Shown here piece by piece: positions 16,638 through 25,762 of a stretch of DNA of 64,000 bases; position 1 is the stretch's first letter; the number at the start of each line of letters is the position of its first letter. The stretch is from Lachnospiraceae bacterium (GTDB lineage: Bacteria; Bacillota; Clostridia; Lachnospirales; Lachnospiraceae): positions 26,032 through 90,031 of the forward strand of contig JAUNIX010000011.1 of assembly GCA_030523275.1 (NCBI GenBank), given 5' to 3'. The notes under the pieces were generated by a model that was not told where the DNA came from, did not search any database, and was given only the letters and a program-made list of their open reading frames with translations. The position numbers were made by a program, and so were the translations under genes.

Positions 16638-18134
16638 ATGGAATTTGTGAGAAACTTTCCTTTTATCGGCATCTTTCTTTGTATGTCGACCGGAGTGATC
16701 AATTCGATTCTGGTTGGTAAATGGGCAAAAAGAGTATCCTTTACTGTGATCACAGGAAATTTGTTGATGTCGATAGCGGTCCTGATCTATGTATGCCAAA
16801 CGAATCAAAGCTATGTGTATGTGATGGGACACCATCCGGCACCATGGGGAAATGAGATTCGCTTGGGAATTTTAGAAGCGGCATTTGCGACGTTTTTTTG
16901 TTTGATTATGTTGCTGTCTGTTTTGGGTGGTGTCAAAAGGTTAGAAGAGGATATTTCCGAAAAGCGATCAAATTTATTTTATGTAATGGTAAATTTATTG
17001 ATGGCGGCAATCTTAGCTCTGACTTATACAAATGATTTGTTTACGGCTTACGTGTTTGTAGAAATTATGACGATTGGAGCTTGCGGAATTATTGTCATTC
17101 GTGGCGAAGGGCGTTCCTTGCTGGCTTCTGTAAAATATATGATTATGAGTTTGTTGGGGTCTGGTTTGATTTTGATTGGTCTTACTTTGATCTATGATCT
17201 TACCGGGCATTTACTGATGTCGAATATTCAGCAGGCTGCAGCGGAGTTGGTAAAGAATGGACAGTATCAGGTGCCGTTTACATCCGCAATTGCTCTGATT
17301 TCTGTTGGACTTGCCATGAAAAGCGCATTATTTCCGTTTCACTCCTGGTTACCAGATGCGTATACTTATGCAACTTCTACATCAAGTGCGATTTTATCGA
17401 GTTTAGTGTCAAAAGCTTACATATTTTTATTAATTAAAATTTATTACCGAGTCATTGGATTGGAAATCATATTTCAAAATAAAATATTAAATGTTCTCTT
17501 TTTCTTTGGTATTTTGGGGATGATCATCGGATCATTAAGCGCGATCATGCAGGATGATTTAAAAAAGATGATCGCGTATTCAAGCGTGGCGCAGATTGGT
17601 TATATTTATATGGGTATCGGATTAGGAACAGAGGCTGGGATGTTGGCAGCCGTGTTTCATATCATGTCTCATGCTGCATCAAAATCAATGATGTTTATAT
17701 CGGCATCTGGGTTATCTCAGGTATCGGGCCGCAGTTGCCGATTCCAGAAATTGATCGGTGCAGCACATCGAAACAAAATTGCCGGGTTTGCATTTTTATT
17801 TGGAGCGTTTTCGATGGTGGGCATTCCGATGACGGCGGGATATATTTCAAAAGTCTATTTCTCGCAGGCCGCGATTCAGACTCCTTCCCAAATGAAGATG
17901 ATTGTGACGGTCGTAACCCTTGGAATCAGTACCATTTTAAATGCAGTATATTTTATCCGTGCTGTGATTGTTATTTACAGACCAACAGAGGAAACAAAGA
18001 ATACGCACAGATTTCGCACAGATTTTCGAATGTCGGCAGTCTTACTCTGTTTTGTTGCTACCAATCTATTTTTGGGAATGCATTCAGACGCAGTGATCGA
18101 TTTATTAAGAACTGGATTAGGTATGTTTGATTAG
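16638..18134 (+). CDS. mnhD: Mrp/Mnh antiporter subunit D (NuoN/NuoL family)
   Basis: A 498-residue polytopic protein of the proton_antipo_M family, with the conserved FVEIMTIGACGIIVIRG segment, MKSALFPFHSWLPDAYTYA (the Lys and His of the proton path), and DDLKKMIAYSSVAQIGYIYMG. It should form one ion-translocating channel. The AGGAGG ribosome site is strong. This is the first of three consecutive large subunits of this family. Confidence 0.93.
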   Translation: MEFVRNFPFIGIFLCMSTGVINSILVGKWAKRVSFTVITGNLLMSIAVLIYVCQTNQSYVYVMGHHPAPWGNEIRLGILEAAFATFFCLIMLLSVLGGVKRLEEDISEKRSNLFYVMVNLLMAAILALTYTNDLFTAYVFVEIMTIGACGIIVIRGEGRSLLASVKYMIMSLLGSGLILIGLTLIYDLTGHLLMSNIQQAAAELVKNGQYQVPFTSAIALISVGLAMKSALFPFHSWLPDAYTYATSTSSAILSSLVSKAYIFLLIKIYYRVIGLEIIFQNKILNVLFFFGILGMIIGSLSAIMQDDLKKMIAYSSVAQIGYIYMGIGLGTEAGMLAAVFHIMSHAASKSMMFISASGLSQVSGRSCRFQKLIGAAHRNKIAGFAFLFGAFSMVGIPMTAGYISKVYFSQAAIQTPSQMKMIVTVVTLGISTILNAVYFIRAVIVIYRPTEETKNTHRFRTDFRMSAVLLCFVATNLFLGMHSDAVIDLLRTGLGMFD

Positions 18135-18146
18135 GAGGGAAGTACT

Positions 18147-19619
18147 ATGAACAATTGGATAATTCTGACACCTATATTACTTCCTATACTGGCGGGAATG
18201 ATAATATCAGTGATCCCGATATTTCAAAAAAGAACAATCAGGGATGCCTGTATGATGCTGGGTTTGATCATTGAATGTGTGATAGTTTTTATTTGTACAA
18301 GTAAAACAGGATACAATCTTACACTGTTTACTTTGGTAGACCAGATTCCAGTTTGTTTTCAAATTGATGAATTATCGGTACTCTTCAGTATGCTGATTGC
18401 TGTGATATGGCTATTGGCTGGTTTATTTTCATTAGAATACATGAAACATGAGGGAGATGAGCGGCGTTATGATACCTTTTATCTGATCGCAGAAGGCGTA
18501 TTGGTAGGATTGAGCTATGCTGGTAATTTGCTCACATTATATCTATGTTTTGAGTGTATGACATTGTTAACAATGCCGTTAGTACTTCATTCAAAAACAA
18601 AAGAAGCGGTAAGGGCAGCAAGAAAATATATGTTTTATTCTATTTTTGGTGCTTCAGCTTCGTTAGGAGGCATTTGTATTTTAGCAGTTTATGCGCCTTC
18701 GATTACCTTTACTGCGGGAGGAGTTTTTACGGCAGAAACGTTTTACGTACATGAATCGCTGTATCTGATTGCGGCGGCAATCATGATTGTGGGATTTTGT
18801 GGAAAGGCAGGAATCTTCCCATTACACGGGTGGTTGCCAACGGCTCACCCACAGGCTCCATCACCGGCAAGTGCGGTGATGTCGGGTGTCATCACCAAAA
18901 TGGGTGTTTTATCCAGTATGCGAACAGCATTTTATATTTTCGGTGCGGAGTTTTTACGAGGAACCTGGGTACAAACTTTATGGATGTCTTTGGCTTTGAT
19001 CACGATATTTTTAGGTTCTATGATGGCGTACAAAGAGCCATTAATGAAGCGAAGATTTGCTTATTCAACGGTCAGTCAGGTATCTTATATTTTATTGGGA
19101 TTATCGACGATGACGGTCGAAGGAATGACAGGAGGTCTGCTCCACATTGTGTTCCATGCTGTCTGTAAAACGACATTATTCCTGATGTCTGGTGCGGTGA
19201 TTTATTATTCTGGAAAAACAAAGGTAATAGAATTGGAAGGGATAGGAAAGCAAATGCCGTCAGTTATGATCTGTTATACGTTAGCTTCTGTGGCGTTGGT
19301 TGGTATTCCGCCAACGAGTGCTTTTGTCAGTAAAGAGCTTTTGGCACATGGGGTGATGGAAACGGGAATGAACGTATTCTTTTGGCTAGGACCAGTTGTT
19401 TTGCTGATCAGTGCGGTTTTGACTGCAGGGTATCTGCTTACGATAGCAATTGATGGATTTTATCCGCAAAATATCAATGCACAATCATTAAAACGCTATC
19501 AGGTAAATTGGAAGATTCGTCTGCCAATGTGGATACTTGCGGCATTGTCGATATTAACTGGTGTATGGCCAAAACCATTGATCGAGCTTGCTGGTCAGAT
19601 TTCCAGTATGCTACTATGA
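18147..19619 (+). CDS. Second NuoL/MnhD-like antiporter subunit
   Basis: A 490-residue proton_antipo_M protein with LFSLEYMKHEGDERRYDTFY, GKAGIFPLHGWLPTAHPQAP and KRRFAYSTVSQVSYILLG. It is closer in layout to the NuoL/MrpA core than to MnhD, but lacks the long C-terminal helix region of NuoL and MrpA. It is about the same length as the next gene, and the two look like a tandem duplication. Confidence 0.88.
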   Translation: MNNWIILTPILLPILAGMIISVIPIFQKRTIRDACMMLGLIIECVIVFICTSKTGYNLTLFTLVDQIPVCFQIDELSVLFSMLIAVIWLLAGLFSLEYMKHEGDERRYDTFYLIAEGVLVGLSYAGNLLTLYLCFECMTLLTMPLVLHSKTKEAVRAARKYMFYSIFGASASLGGICILAVYAPSITFTAGGVFTAETFYVHESLYLIAAAIMIVGFCGKAGIFPLHGWLPTAHPQAPSPASAVMSGVITKMGVLSSMRTAFYIFGAEFLRGTWVQTLWMSLALITIFLGSMMAYKEPLMKRRFAYSTVSQVSYILLGLSTMTVEGMTGGLLHIVFHAVCKTTLFLMSGAVIYYSGKTKVIELEGIGKQMPSVMICYTLASVALVGIPPTSAFVSKELLAHGVMETGMNVFFWLGPVVLLISAVLTAGYLLTIAIDGFYPQNINAQSLKRYQVNWKIRLPMWILAALSILTGVWPKPLIELAGQISSMLL

Positions 19620-19647
19620 GGCCCTGCGAAGCCGGAAAGGAGAAAAA

Positions 19648-21117
19648 ATGAATGCCTGGACATTATTAATTCCAATTTTACTTCCGATCATTGGCGGTGG
19701 ATGTCTGTACTTTTTCCCAGTTAAAAATGAAAAAGTTCAAAAAACGTATATTATGAGCCTTGTGATTCTGAACTCACTGATTGTGTATACAATGTTGATT
19801 TTAGGAGTGGAGGGTACTTGTCGTGCCCTTACCATGGCACATGATCTGACCATACATTTTCATATTGATGGATTTTCAAAAGTATTTGCTGGCATCATCG
19901 CTGGATTGTGGCCCTTAGCAACTTTATATGCTTTTGAGTATATGAAACATGAAGAAAGGAACAAACTGTTTTTTTCTTTTTACACGATTACCTATGGGGT
20001 TTGTATCGGTATTGCATTTGCGGCAAACTTAATGACACTGTATATGTTTTATGAATTGTTGACATTGTCTACGCTTACTCTGGTCATCCATAAATTGGAT
20101 CAGCCCTCTATTGTGGCAGCAAGGAAATATATGGTGTATTCCTTTGCGGGAGCAGCATTTGCATTTATTGGTTTTATGTTTCTTCTCCACTATGGAACAA
20201 CGACAGACTTTGTTTATGGTGGAGTCCTGGATATGACAAAAGTATCTGGACAGGAAGATATATTATTGTTTATTTTTGTCATTGCAGTGCTCGGATTTGG
20301 AGTAAAAGCCGCTATTTTTCCATTTCATGGCTGGTTACCGACAGCGTCGGTGGCACCGACTCCGGTAACAGCATTGCTTCATGCAGTCGCAGTGGTAAAA
20401 GCGGGGGCTTTTGCAATTATACGAATTACGTATTATAGTTTTGGAACAGATTTTTTAAGAGGAACTTGGGCGCAAACGACGATTATGTTTTTTGCGATTG
20501 TTACGATTTTATTTGCATCTTCAAGGGCGGTAAAAGAGATTCATTTAAAACGCAGGCTTGCTTATTCGACGATCAGCAATTTATCTTATATTGTTTTTAG
20601 TGCTTCTATTATGACGCCATATGGTCTTGAAGGTAGTATGGCACATATGGTTACGCATGCAGTCATGAAGATTACATTATTTTTCTGTGCCGGGGCAATT
20701 ATGCATCAGACAGGGAAAGAATATATTTATGAGTTAAAAGGAATTGGAAAATCTATGCCATTTATCATGACATGTTTTACAATCGGCTCGGCAGCCGTTA
20801 TGGGTGTGCCGATGCTTTGTGGTTTTGTGAGTAAATGGACAATTATAACGGCGGCTGTAAAAAGTCAGAATCCATATGCTTTTATCGGAATTGCAGCAAT
20901 TTTATTTTCTGCGTTTCTGACGGCTGTTTATTTATTCTCGATTGTGGTAAAGGCATTTTTCCGTACAGAAAAGTTACAAGATCCTGTGGAAAATCAAGAT
21001 CCGAACTGGTATATGAAAGTACCTATTTGTCTGTTGACAGGTATACTTGTCGTAATCGGTGTTTATTCTGGTCCATTGATGAGATTTTTGGGAAATATTG
21101 CATTTGGAAGGATATAG
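19648..21117 (+). CDS. Third NuoL/MnhD-like antiporter subunit
   Basis: A 489-residue paralogue of the preceding protein, with ALYAFEYMKHEE-like and GVKAAIFPFHGWLPTASVAP motifs and LKRRLAYSTISNLSYIVF. Start at ATG 19648 behind GGAAAGGAG; the open frame reaches back into the previous gene. In the GWLPTA motif the proton-path Lys and His are kept, so it is probably an active channel. Confidence 0.88.
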   Translation: MNAWTLLIPILLPIIGGGCLYFFPVKNEKVQKTYIMSLVILNSLIVYTMLILGVEGTCRALTMAHDLTIHFHIDGFSKVFAGIIAGLWPLATLYAFEYMKHEERNKLFFSFYTITYGVCIGIAFAANLMTLYMFYELLTLSTLTLVIHKLDQPSIVAARKYMVYSFAGAAFAFIGFMFLLHYGTTTDFVYGGVLDMTKVSGQEDILLFIFVIAVLGFGVKAAIFPFHGWLPTASVAPTPVTALLHAVAVVKAGAFAIIRITYYSFGTDFLRGTWAQTTIMFFAIVTILFASSRAVKEIHLKRRLAYSTISNLSYIVFSASIMTPYGLEGSMAHMVTHAVMKITLFFCAGAIMHQTGKEYIYELKGIGKSMPFIMTCFTIGSAAVMGVPMLCGFVSKWTIITAAVKSQNPYAFIGIAAILFSAFLTAVYLFSIVVKAFFRTEKLQDPVENQDPNWYMKVPICLLTGILVVIGVYSGPLMRFLGNIAFGRI

Positions 21118-21130
21118 GGAGGTGAGAGAT

Positions 21131-22531
21131 ATGAATGTAACATGGAGTAGCATTTGTGGCGAAGGACTTTCGTTTTCCTTTGACTTTCCGGTGATCATTT
21201 TTTCATGTGTGATTCTGGCAGCAGGTGTCTGGCACATGCTTTATGCTCAAAAAAAGACAGTGACAAAATTTGCAACAATCGGGATGATCCTTGCGAGTGT
21301 GGGTATTTACAGCGCAAAAGATTTATTTACATTTTATGTGTGTTTTGAACTGGCGGGATTTTTATCCTGGTTTTGTTTGGTGGATGAACAAGATGGCAAA
21401 GAAGCAGAAGTGGGCAAAAATTATCTTGGCTGGTTAGTCATTACAGGAATGATCATGACGCTGGGAATGTTTTTTCTTTCTCATTATGCAAATACGCTCG
21501 ATTATGCAAAATTGTCATCTGGACATATTACCGAAGGAAGATGGATCTATGTTGTAGCAGGGTGCTATTTTGTCGGTTATGGATGTCGATGTGCACTTGC
21601 GCTTTTGCATCCATGGATCGATACTGTTTATGAAAAAGTATCGATTTCTTATGGATATTTCCTCTCTGTTTTGTTATTACCGGGAGGATTTTGGGGATTA
21701 TATCGCTTGACCTCCTCTTTGTTTTATCATTATGAGCAGTGGGAGCAGGTTTTAATGCTTTTTGGGGGTTTGACAGTGGTACTCGGACTCGTAAAAAGTA
21801 TGATGAATTCAGAGATAAAACTCGCCTTAGGATATGTTTCCATGGCAGAAATGGGCTGGCTGGTTTGGGTTTCTCTTTTCTTAGACGAGAAAATGTTAGT
21901 GATTGAAATGATGTTATATTTTCTATTCGTAGGGGCGATTTTTATTGCAATTTATCAGAAAAGTCAGAACATTCTTAAAATGTCTGTGTTCGTGATGATT
22001 GTACAAATCTTATTGGCCCTATGGGTAGGCAGATGGTTTTGGAATTTGATCATGGGAGCTGCACTGATAGGTGTTGGTCTGCAGCTTTTGTGTACATTAT
22101 CTGGCAAAGAAGGATGGGGAGCGAAGCTGGATATGAGGTGGTGTTCTTTGGAACGTCTGGTTTATATACCTGTTCTATGTAAGGCATTTCCGTTTTTATT
22201 TGGTGTCATATTTCGTGTGCTCGATCAGTTTCCGGACGGAATTGTCGCCTTTTTGAGAAGGACGATTTATCAAGATTCTAAACAAAGAGTCTGGGATAAG
22301 GTTGGAACGCCATTTACGTATGTACTGGGAGTTGTATTCGATGAGATTGCCCATATGTTGAATAAGACACTTTTGCGAAGACATCCGATTCAAAAATCGT
22401 TCGTCAATGGAATTGCGGTTGCAAAAAAAGAAGGAATTTTAACGGTCAATATGATTATCAAAAGTTTGTCATTTGGTTTGATGTTATTCTGTATCGGACT
22501 TTGCATTACTTTGATTTATCTTATGTATTAA
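21131..22531 (+). CDS. Divergent NuoL-like membrane subunit
   Basis: A 466-residue membrane protein with at least ten hydrophobic segments. It keeps the family outline (FTFYVCFELAGFLSWFCLVDE; SEIKLALGYVSMAEMGWLVW), but the usual PFHGWLP region is degenerate (ALLHPWIDTVYEKVSISYG). It starts at ATG 21131 behind GGGAGGTGAG. It resembles the extra subunits that end large Mrp-like and hydrogenase antiporter operons. It may be structural and not ion-conducting. Confidence 0.75.
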   Translation: MNVTWSSICGEGLSFSFDFPVIIFSCVILAAGVWHMLYAQKKTVTKFATIGMILASVGIYSAKDLFTFYVCFELAGFLSWFCLVDEQDGKEAEVGKNYLGWLVITGMIMTLGMFFLSHYANTLDYAKLSSGHITEGRWIYVVAGCYFVGYGCRCALALLHPWIDTVYEKVSISYGYFLSVLLLPGGFWGLYRLTSSLFYHYEQWEQVLMLFGGLTVVLGLVKSMMNSEIKLALGYVSMAEMGWLVWVSLFLDEKMLVIEMMLYFLFVGAIFIAIYQKSQNILKMSVFVMIVQILLALWVGRWFWNLIMGAALIGVGLQLLCTLSGKEGWGAKLDMRWCSLERLVYIPVLCKAFPFLFGVIFRVLDQFPDGIVAFLRRTIYQDSKQRVWDKVGTPFTYVLGVVFDEIAHMLNKTLLRRHPIQKSFVNGIAVAKKEGILTVNMIIKSLSFGLMLFCIGLCITLIYLMY

Positions 22532-22532
22532 C

Positions 22533-22564
22533 AATGCGAGGGTGTTTGGAAGCTCCCTCGCATT
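22533..22564. terminator. Stem-loop at the convergent end of the antiporter and thi operons
   Basis: A perfect 10-bp stem AATGCGAGGG/CCCTCGCATT separated by 12 nt. There is no strong T-run after it on either strand, so termination is likely but not certain. Confidence 0.55.
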
Positions 22565-22610
22565 ATCTACGCAAACCAACAAAACTAGCAAAGTATATTT
22601 TGTCGGATGC

Positions 22611-23354
22611 TTAATGTTGTTCTAATTTTTCAATGATCATCTTTTTGTAAGCAAGAAATTCTTTTGTCAGATTAAAATCTTTTCTCCGTGGTTTTGGCTC
22701 TTTGATAATAATTTCATCGGTAACCTGTCCCGGTGATCCGGTGAGCAGATAAATACGGTCAGAAAGTAAAATTGCTTCATCAATGTCATGAGTGATAAAT
22801 AGAGTAGAAAGTTTGATTTCTTCCATGACTTCTAAATACCAACGATGGATTGCAGATTTTGTAATTGTATCCAATGCACTAAAAGGTTCGTCTAATAAGG
22901 CAATGTCATTTGAGAACATGTAAGTACGCAAAAGGGCAGCGCGCTGGCGCATACCACCAGATAATTGACTTGGATACTTTTTTTCTGTACCAGATAAGCC
23001 AAATTCCTTAAAATATGGGCGAACTTTTTCTCTTGCTTCCTTTTTCTTTGTTCCCTTGATGATCAAAGGAAGACTGACATTATCTTCTATCGTTCGATAA
23101 GGAAGCAAAAGGTCTTTTTGCAACATATAACTAATGTGTCCTGCCTGACCGGTAATATCCGTTCCATTTAATAGAATTTGTCCTTCTTCTGGTTTTAGCA
23201 GTCCGGAAATGACGTTAAACAATGTTGTTTTTCCAGAACCGCTGACACCTAAAAGGCTGACGATTTCGGTATCATGTAGCACGATAGAAATATCTTTTAT
23301 GATTGTTCGCTGATCAAATTGTTTTGTAATGTGTTTTGTTCTTAATTTTGCCAT
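22611..23354 (-). CDS. thiZ: ABC transporter ATPase of a thiamine-precursor system
   Basis: The 247-residue ATPase has Walker A GVSGSGKTT, signature LSGGMRQRAA and Walker [13 protein letters not shown], and belongs to the NitT/TauT subfamily. It is the last gene of a TPP-riboswitch-controlled operon and should power uptake of a thiamine pyrimidine precursor. The name ThiZ follows from the riboswitch and the binding protein; the ATPase sequence alone would also fit a sulfonate system. Confidence 0.85.
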   Translation of the reverse strand: MAKLRTKHITKQFDQRTIIKDISIVLHDTEIVSLLGVSGSGKTTLFNVISGLLKPEEGQILLNGTDITGQAGHISYMLQKDLLLPYRTIEDNVSLPLIIKGTKKKEAREKVRPYFKEFGLSGTEKKYPSQLSGGMRQRAALLRTYMFSNDIALLDEPFSALDTITKSAIHRWYLEVMEEIKLSTLFITHDIDEAILLSDRIYLLTGSPGQVTDEIIIKEPKPRRKDFNLTKEFLAYKKMIIEKLEQH

Positions 23355-24367
23355 TATTTTTGTTCCAGATAATCGTTTGTGAATCCTACGTTTTCTTTTA
23401 AGGTTCCATCTACTAATTTCTTTTCATTTAACCAGTTGTAAAATTTATTCCAGCGTGCAGGATCAATGTATCCCCAATTATCTGCATCTGCAATATACTG
23501 GTCTGCCATATATTTCTGACTTTCTTTCACTAATTTTTCATCCAATTCCGGTGCAGCTTTCAATAAGATGTCAGCGGCTTTATCCGGATTTTTGATTGCA
23601 TATTCATAGCCTTTTTTTGTTGCTGCAAGGAATGCTTTTGTTTCGTCTGGATGATCCTTTAAGAAGTCATTATTTGCAACTAAAACAGGTGTATAATAGT
23701 CAAATGTGTCATTGATATCTCGAAAAGCAAAATAGTCATAGTCAAAATCGGCTACTTTTGCAGCAATACCAGCCCAACCTTCATAAATCCAGATGGCATC
23801 AACGGATTTTGCTTTTAATGCACTAACTTCATCGGTAACGGTACTAGGGATCATCTTGATTTTTTCAGGATTGCCACCGTCTGTTTTTACTACGTCTTTG
23901 ATAATGGCTTTTTCAATATCCAAATCCCAAGTTGCATATTGTTTTCCTTCCATTCCTTTTGGACGATCGATACCATCTCCTTTGCGGGAAATAATCCCGG
24001 AAGTGTTATGTTGTAAAATGGCAGCGACAGCGGTGATTGGCAAAGAATCTTCGCTGGCAAAGGTAGGGGCTAAACTATCCTGGAAAGATACACCAAACTG
24101 AGCTTTACCAGAACCGACCAGAGCTTCAGCACCATCATCTGGCGGCTGAACAATTTCTACATTAAAACCGGCTTCTTTATAATAACCATTTTCAATAGCG
24201 GTATAAAGCCCCGTATGATTGGTGTTCGGAGTCCAGTCTAATACAACAGTGATATCTGTCAATTGTTTGTTATCTGCTTCTTTTTTGGTATCAGAAGATC
24301 CGCCACAGGCAGTCAAACTAAAGATAAGAAGCAAAGTTAATATAATTGCGGTTACATTTTTTTTCAT
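23354..24367 (-). CDS. thiY: Lipoprotein substrate-binding protein, THI5/NMT1-like
   Basis: 337 residues: a lipoprotein signal (LLLIFSLTACGGS, lipobox SLTAC), then the THI5/NMT1 fold with VVLDWTPNTNHTGLYTAIENGYY, PPDDGAEALVGSGKAQFGVS and LKAKSVDAIWIYEGW. This family binds the HMP pyrimidine or formylaminopyrimidine. I start it at 24367 (MKKNVTAI), as the 17 extra residues of the open frame precede the signal peptide. It overlaps the permease gene by 4 bp. Confidence 0.9.
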   Translation of the reverse strand: MKKNVTAIILTLLLIFSLTACGGSSDTKKEADNKQLTDITVVLDWTPNTNHTGLYTAIENGYYKEAGFNVEIVQPPDDGAEALVGSGKAQFGVSFQDSLAPTFASEDSLPITAVAAILQHNTSGIISRKGDGIDRPKGMEGKQYATWDLDIEKAIIKDVVKTDGGNPEKIKMIPSTVTDEVSALKAKSVDAIWIYEGWAGIAAKVADFDYDYFAFRDINDTFDYYTPVLVANNDFLKDHPDETKAFLAATKKGYEYAIKNPDKAADILLKAAPELDEKLVKESQKYMADQYIADADNWGYIDPARWNKFYNWLNEKKLVDGTLKENVGFTNDYLEQK

Positions 24368-25128
24368 TCTATATTCTCCCAAGGCATACATTTTTTTTGT
24401 AATACATCCACGATCCACATCAGGAATAAACTAATGGCGGAAATGAGGAAAATGACTGCAAACATTCGGTCAAAAGCAAATGCACTTTTAACCCTTGTCA
24501 TGTAAACACCTAATCCGGAAAAACCTCCCAGCCATTCAGAGATAACTGCTCCGACAATAGAATAGGAAACAGAAATTCTTAGGCTTGAAAAAAACTGGTT
24601 CATCGCACCAGGTAGTTTGATATGACAAAAAATTTGGATTTTTGTTGCTCCCATTGACCGCAACAAACGAATCATATCTGGATCGGCGGAGCGAAATCCT
24701 TCTAACAGGCCAATCGTAATTGGAAAGAAAGTAACAAGAATAATTAATACAATTTTAGGTGCCATTTCATAACCAAGCCATAATACAAGTAATGGAGCAA
24801 TGGCAACGGTTGGAATCGTCTGTGTAATGACAATCAATGGATACAAAGCCTTATAGATGGTTTCGAAATGATCCATAAGTACAGCACAGAAAAATCCAAT
24901 GATAACACCACTTAATAAGCCTAAAAATGCTTCCAAAATTGTTACTTTCGCATGATCTGCCAGTAAAGGAGCGTCTTTGATCAGTGCTCGTCCTACGGTA
25001 AGTGGGGATGGAAGCATAAAGCTTGGTACAAGTCCGACGGTAGAAACAATCTGCCATATAATAAGAATCAGGCAGATTGTAATGACAGAAGGAAGTTTAC
25101 TGATGATGTTTTGTGACTTTCTTTTCAA
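24364..25128 (-). CDS. thiX: ABC transporter permease of a thiamine-precursor system
   Basis: The 254-residue permease has six hydrophobic segments and the EAA-type loop LRSMGATKIQIFCHIKLPGA. The only early start is TTG at 25128, 12 nt downstream of GGAAGGAG, and lies inside the end of the thiamine-binding protein gene, so it is probably expressed by coupled translation at moderate level. Confidence 0.86.
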   Translation of the reverse strand: MKRKSQNIISKLPSVITICLILIIWQIVSTVGLVPSFMLPSPLTVGRALIKDAPLLADHAKVTILEAFLGLLSGVIIGFFCAVLMDHFETIYKALYPLIVITQTIPTVAIAPLLVLWLGYEMAPKIVLIILVTFFPITIGLLEGFRSADPDMIRLLRSMGATKIQIFCHIKLPGAMNQFFSSLRISVSYSIVGAVISEWLGGFSGLGVYMTRVKSAFAFDRMFAVIFLISAISLFLMWIVDVLQKKCMPWENIE

Positions 25129-25393
25129 TTGTTAATATATCTCCTTCCGGTTTATAGCTGACTTTTACATAGGCGGCAACAGAAGGTGCGCCGGCTTTGA
25201 TGGCAATATGCTGGCATTCTTTTACGATATCCATCAGTTCGTCATAGTCTCCCTCGATGGTTGTTTCAAATGGTCCTACATAATAGTTATTTCCTGTGCT
25301 CTTAATATAAGCAATGACTTCATCAACGATACGTACTAATTCATCATCGTTTGGAGCTTCTGGTAATGTTTGAATTGCGACACTTGCGTTCAT
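25097..25393 (-). CDS. MTH1187/YkoF-family thiamine-binding protein
   Basis: A 98-residue ferredoxin-like-fold protein of the MTH1187 family (NASVAIQTLP, GPFETTIEGDYDELMDIV, EKKVTKHHQ). Members bind thiamine or related compounds in the cytoplasm and often sit with HMP transporters. The start at 25393 follows AAAGGAG. It is the first gene behind the TPP riboswitch, and overlaps the permease gene by 32 bp. Confidence 0.85.
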   Translation of the reverse strand: MNASVAIQTLPEAPNDDELVRIVDEVIAYIKSTGNNYYVGPFETTIEGDYDELMDIVKECQHIAIKAGAPSVAAYVKVSYKPEGDILTIEKKVTKHHQ

Positions 25394-25494
25394 AAATAAT
25401 CTCCTTTCATTTTGCATCTAATGGTATCCGGTGCTGAGCGTTTATGCTGTGAAAAAAACTTTCGTGTATTTGTATGGTGAGTTTTTTCCTATAA

Positions 25495-25521
25495 CATAAA
25501 ACCCCTGCCATAGGCAGGGGC
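25495..25521 (-). terminator. Riboswitch expression-platform terminator
   Basis: On the minus strand CCCCTGCC-TAT-GGCAGGGG is followed by TTTTATGTT. It lies just downstream of the TPP aptamer and should form when TPP is bound, stopping transcription into the transporter genes. Confidence 0.88.
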
Positions 25522-25541
25522 TTGTGAAATACTTATCAATA

Positions 25542-25620
25542 TTCCCTACGCTGGCATTATCCAGATCAGGTTTAGGGTCTAAGGAAATACCTTACTCTCA
25601 GCCAAAATGGCTCCCCGTTA
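25542..25620 (-). promoter_or_regulatory. TPP riboswitch (THI element)
   Basis: On the minus strand the aptamer shows GGGGAGCC, GGCTGAGA (pyrimidine-sensing), ACCCTAAACCTGATCTGG and the closing CAGCGTAGGGAA, all in the classic order. It controls the operon by the terminator at 25495-25521. Low TPP should turn the transporter on. Confidence 0.97.
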
Positions 25621-25628
25621 TTATGTTA

Positions 25629-25657
25629 AGCATACTATCGAAGCGATACACTGTCAA
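25629..25657 (-). promoter_or_regulatory. Promoter of the thiamine-precursor operon
   Basis: On the minus strand TTGACA (25657-25652), 17-bp spacer, TATGCT (25634-25629), directly upstream of the riboswitch. Confidence 0.75.
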
Positions 25658-25668
25658 GAGTATAATGA

Positions 25669-25722
25669 AAAAATGCCGGACGAAAAGCTTGGGGAACCCC
25701 AAAAGTTCGTACGACATTTTTC
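25669..25722. terminator. Terminator of the HAD/DeoR operon
   Basis: A long imperfect hairpin closes around the inner stem TTGGGG/CCCCAA, with outer arms AATGCCGGACGAA and TTCGTACGACATT. On the minus strand it ends in GGCATTTTTTC, correctly placed after the HAD gene; T-runs occur on both strands. Confidence 0.82.
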
Positions 25723-25762
25723 TTTATGTGGTTTACATAAAGAGGAATACTATGGTAGTTTT

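Noticed and set aside
18554..19168. Overlapping plus-strand ORFs inside the antiporter genes (also at 17735-18130 and 20835-21125)
   Set aside because: Same-strand shadow frames of clear membrane-protein genes, rich in Cys and Arg in an atypical way, without own ribosome sites.
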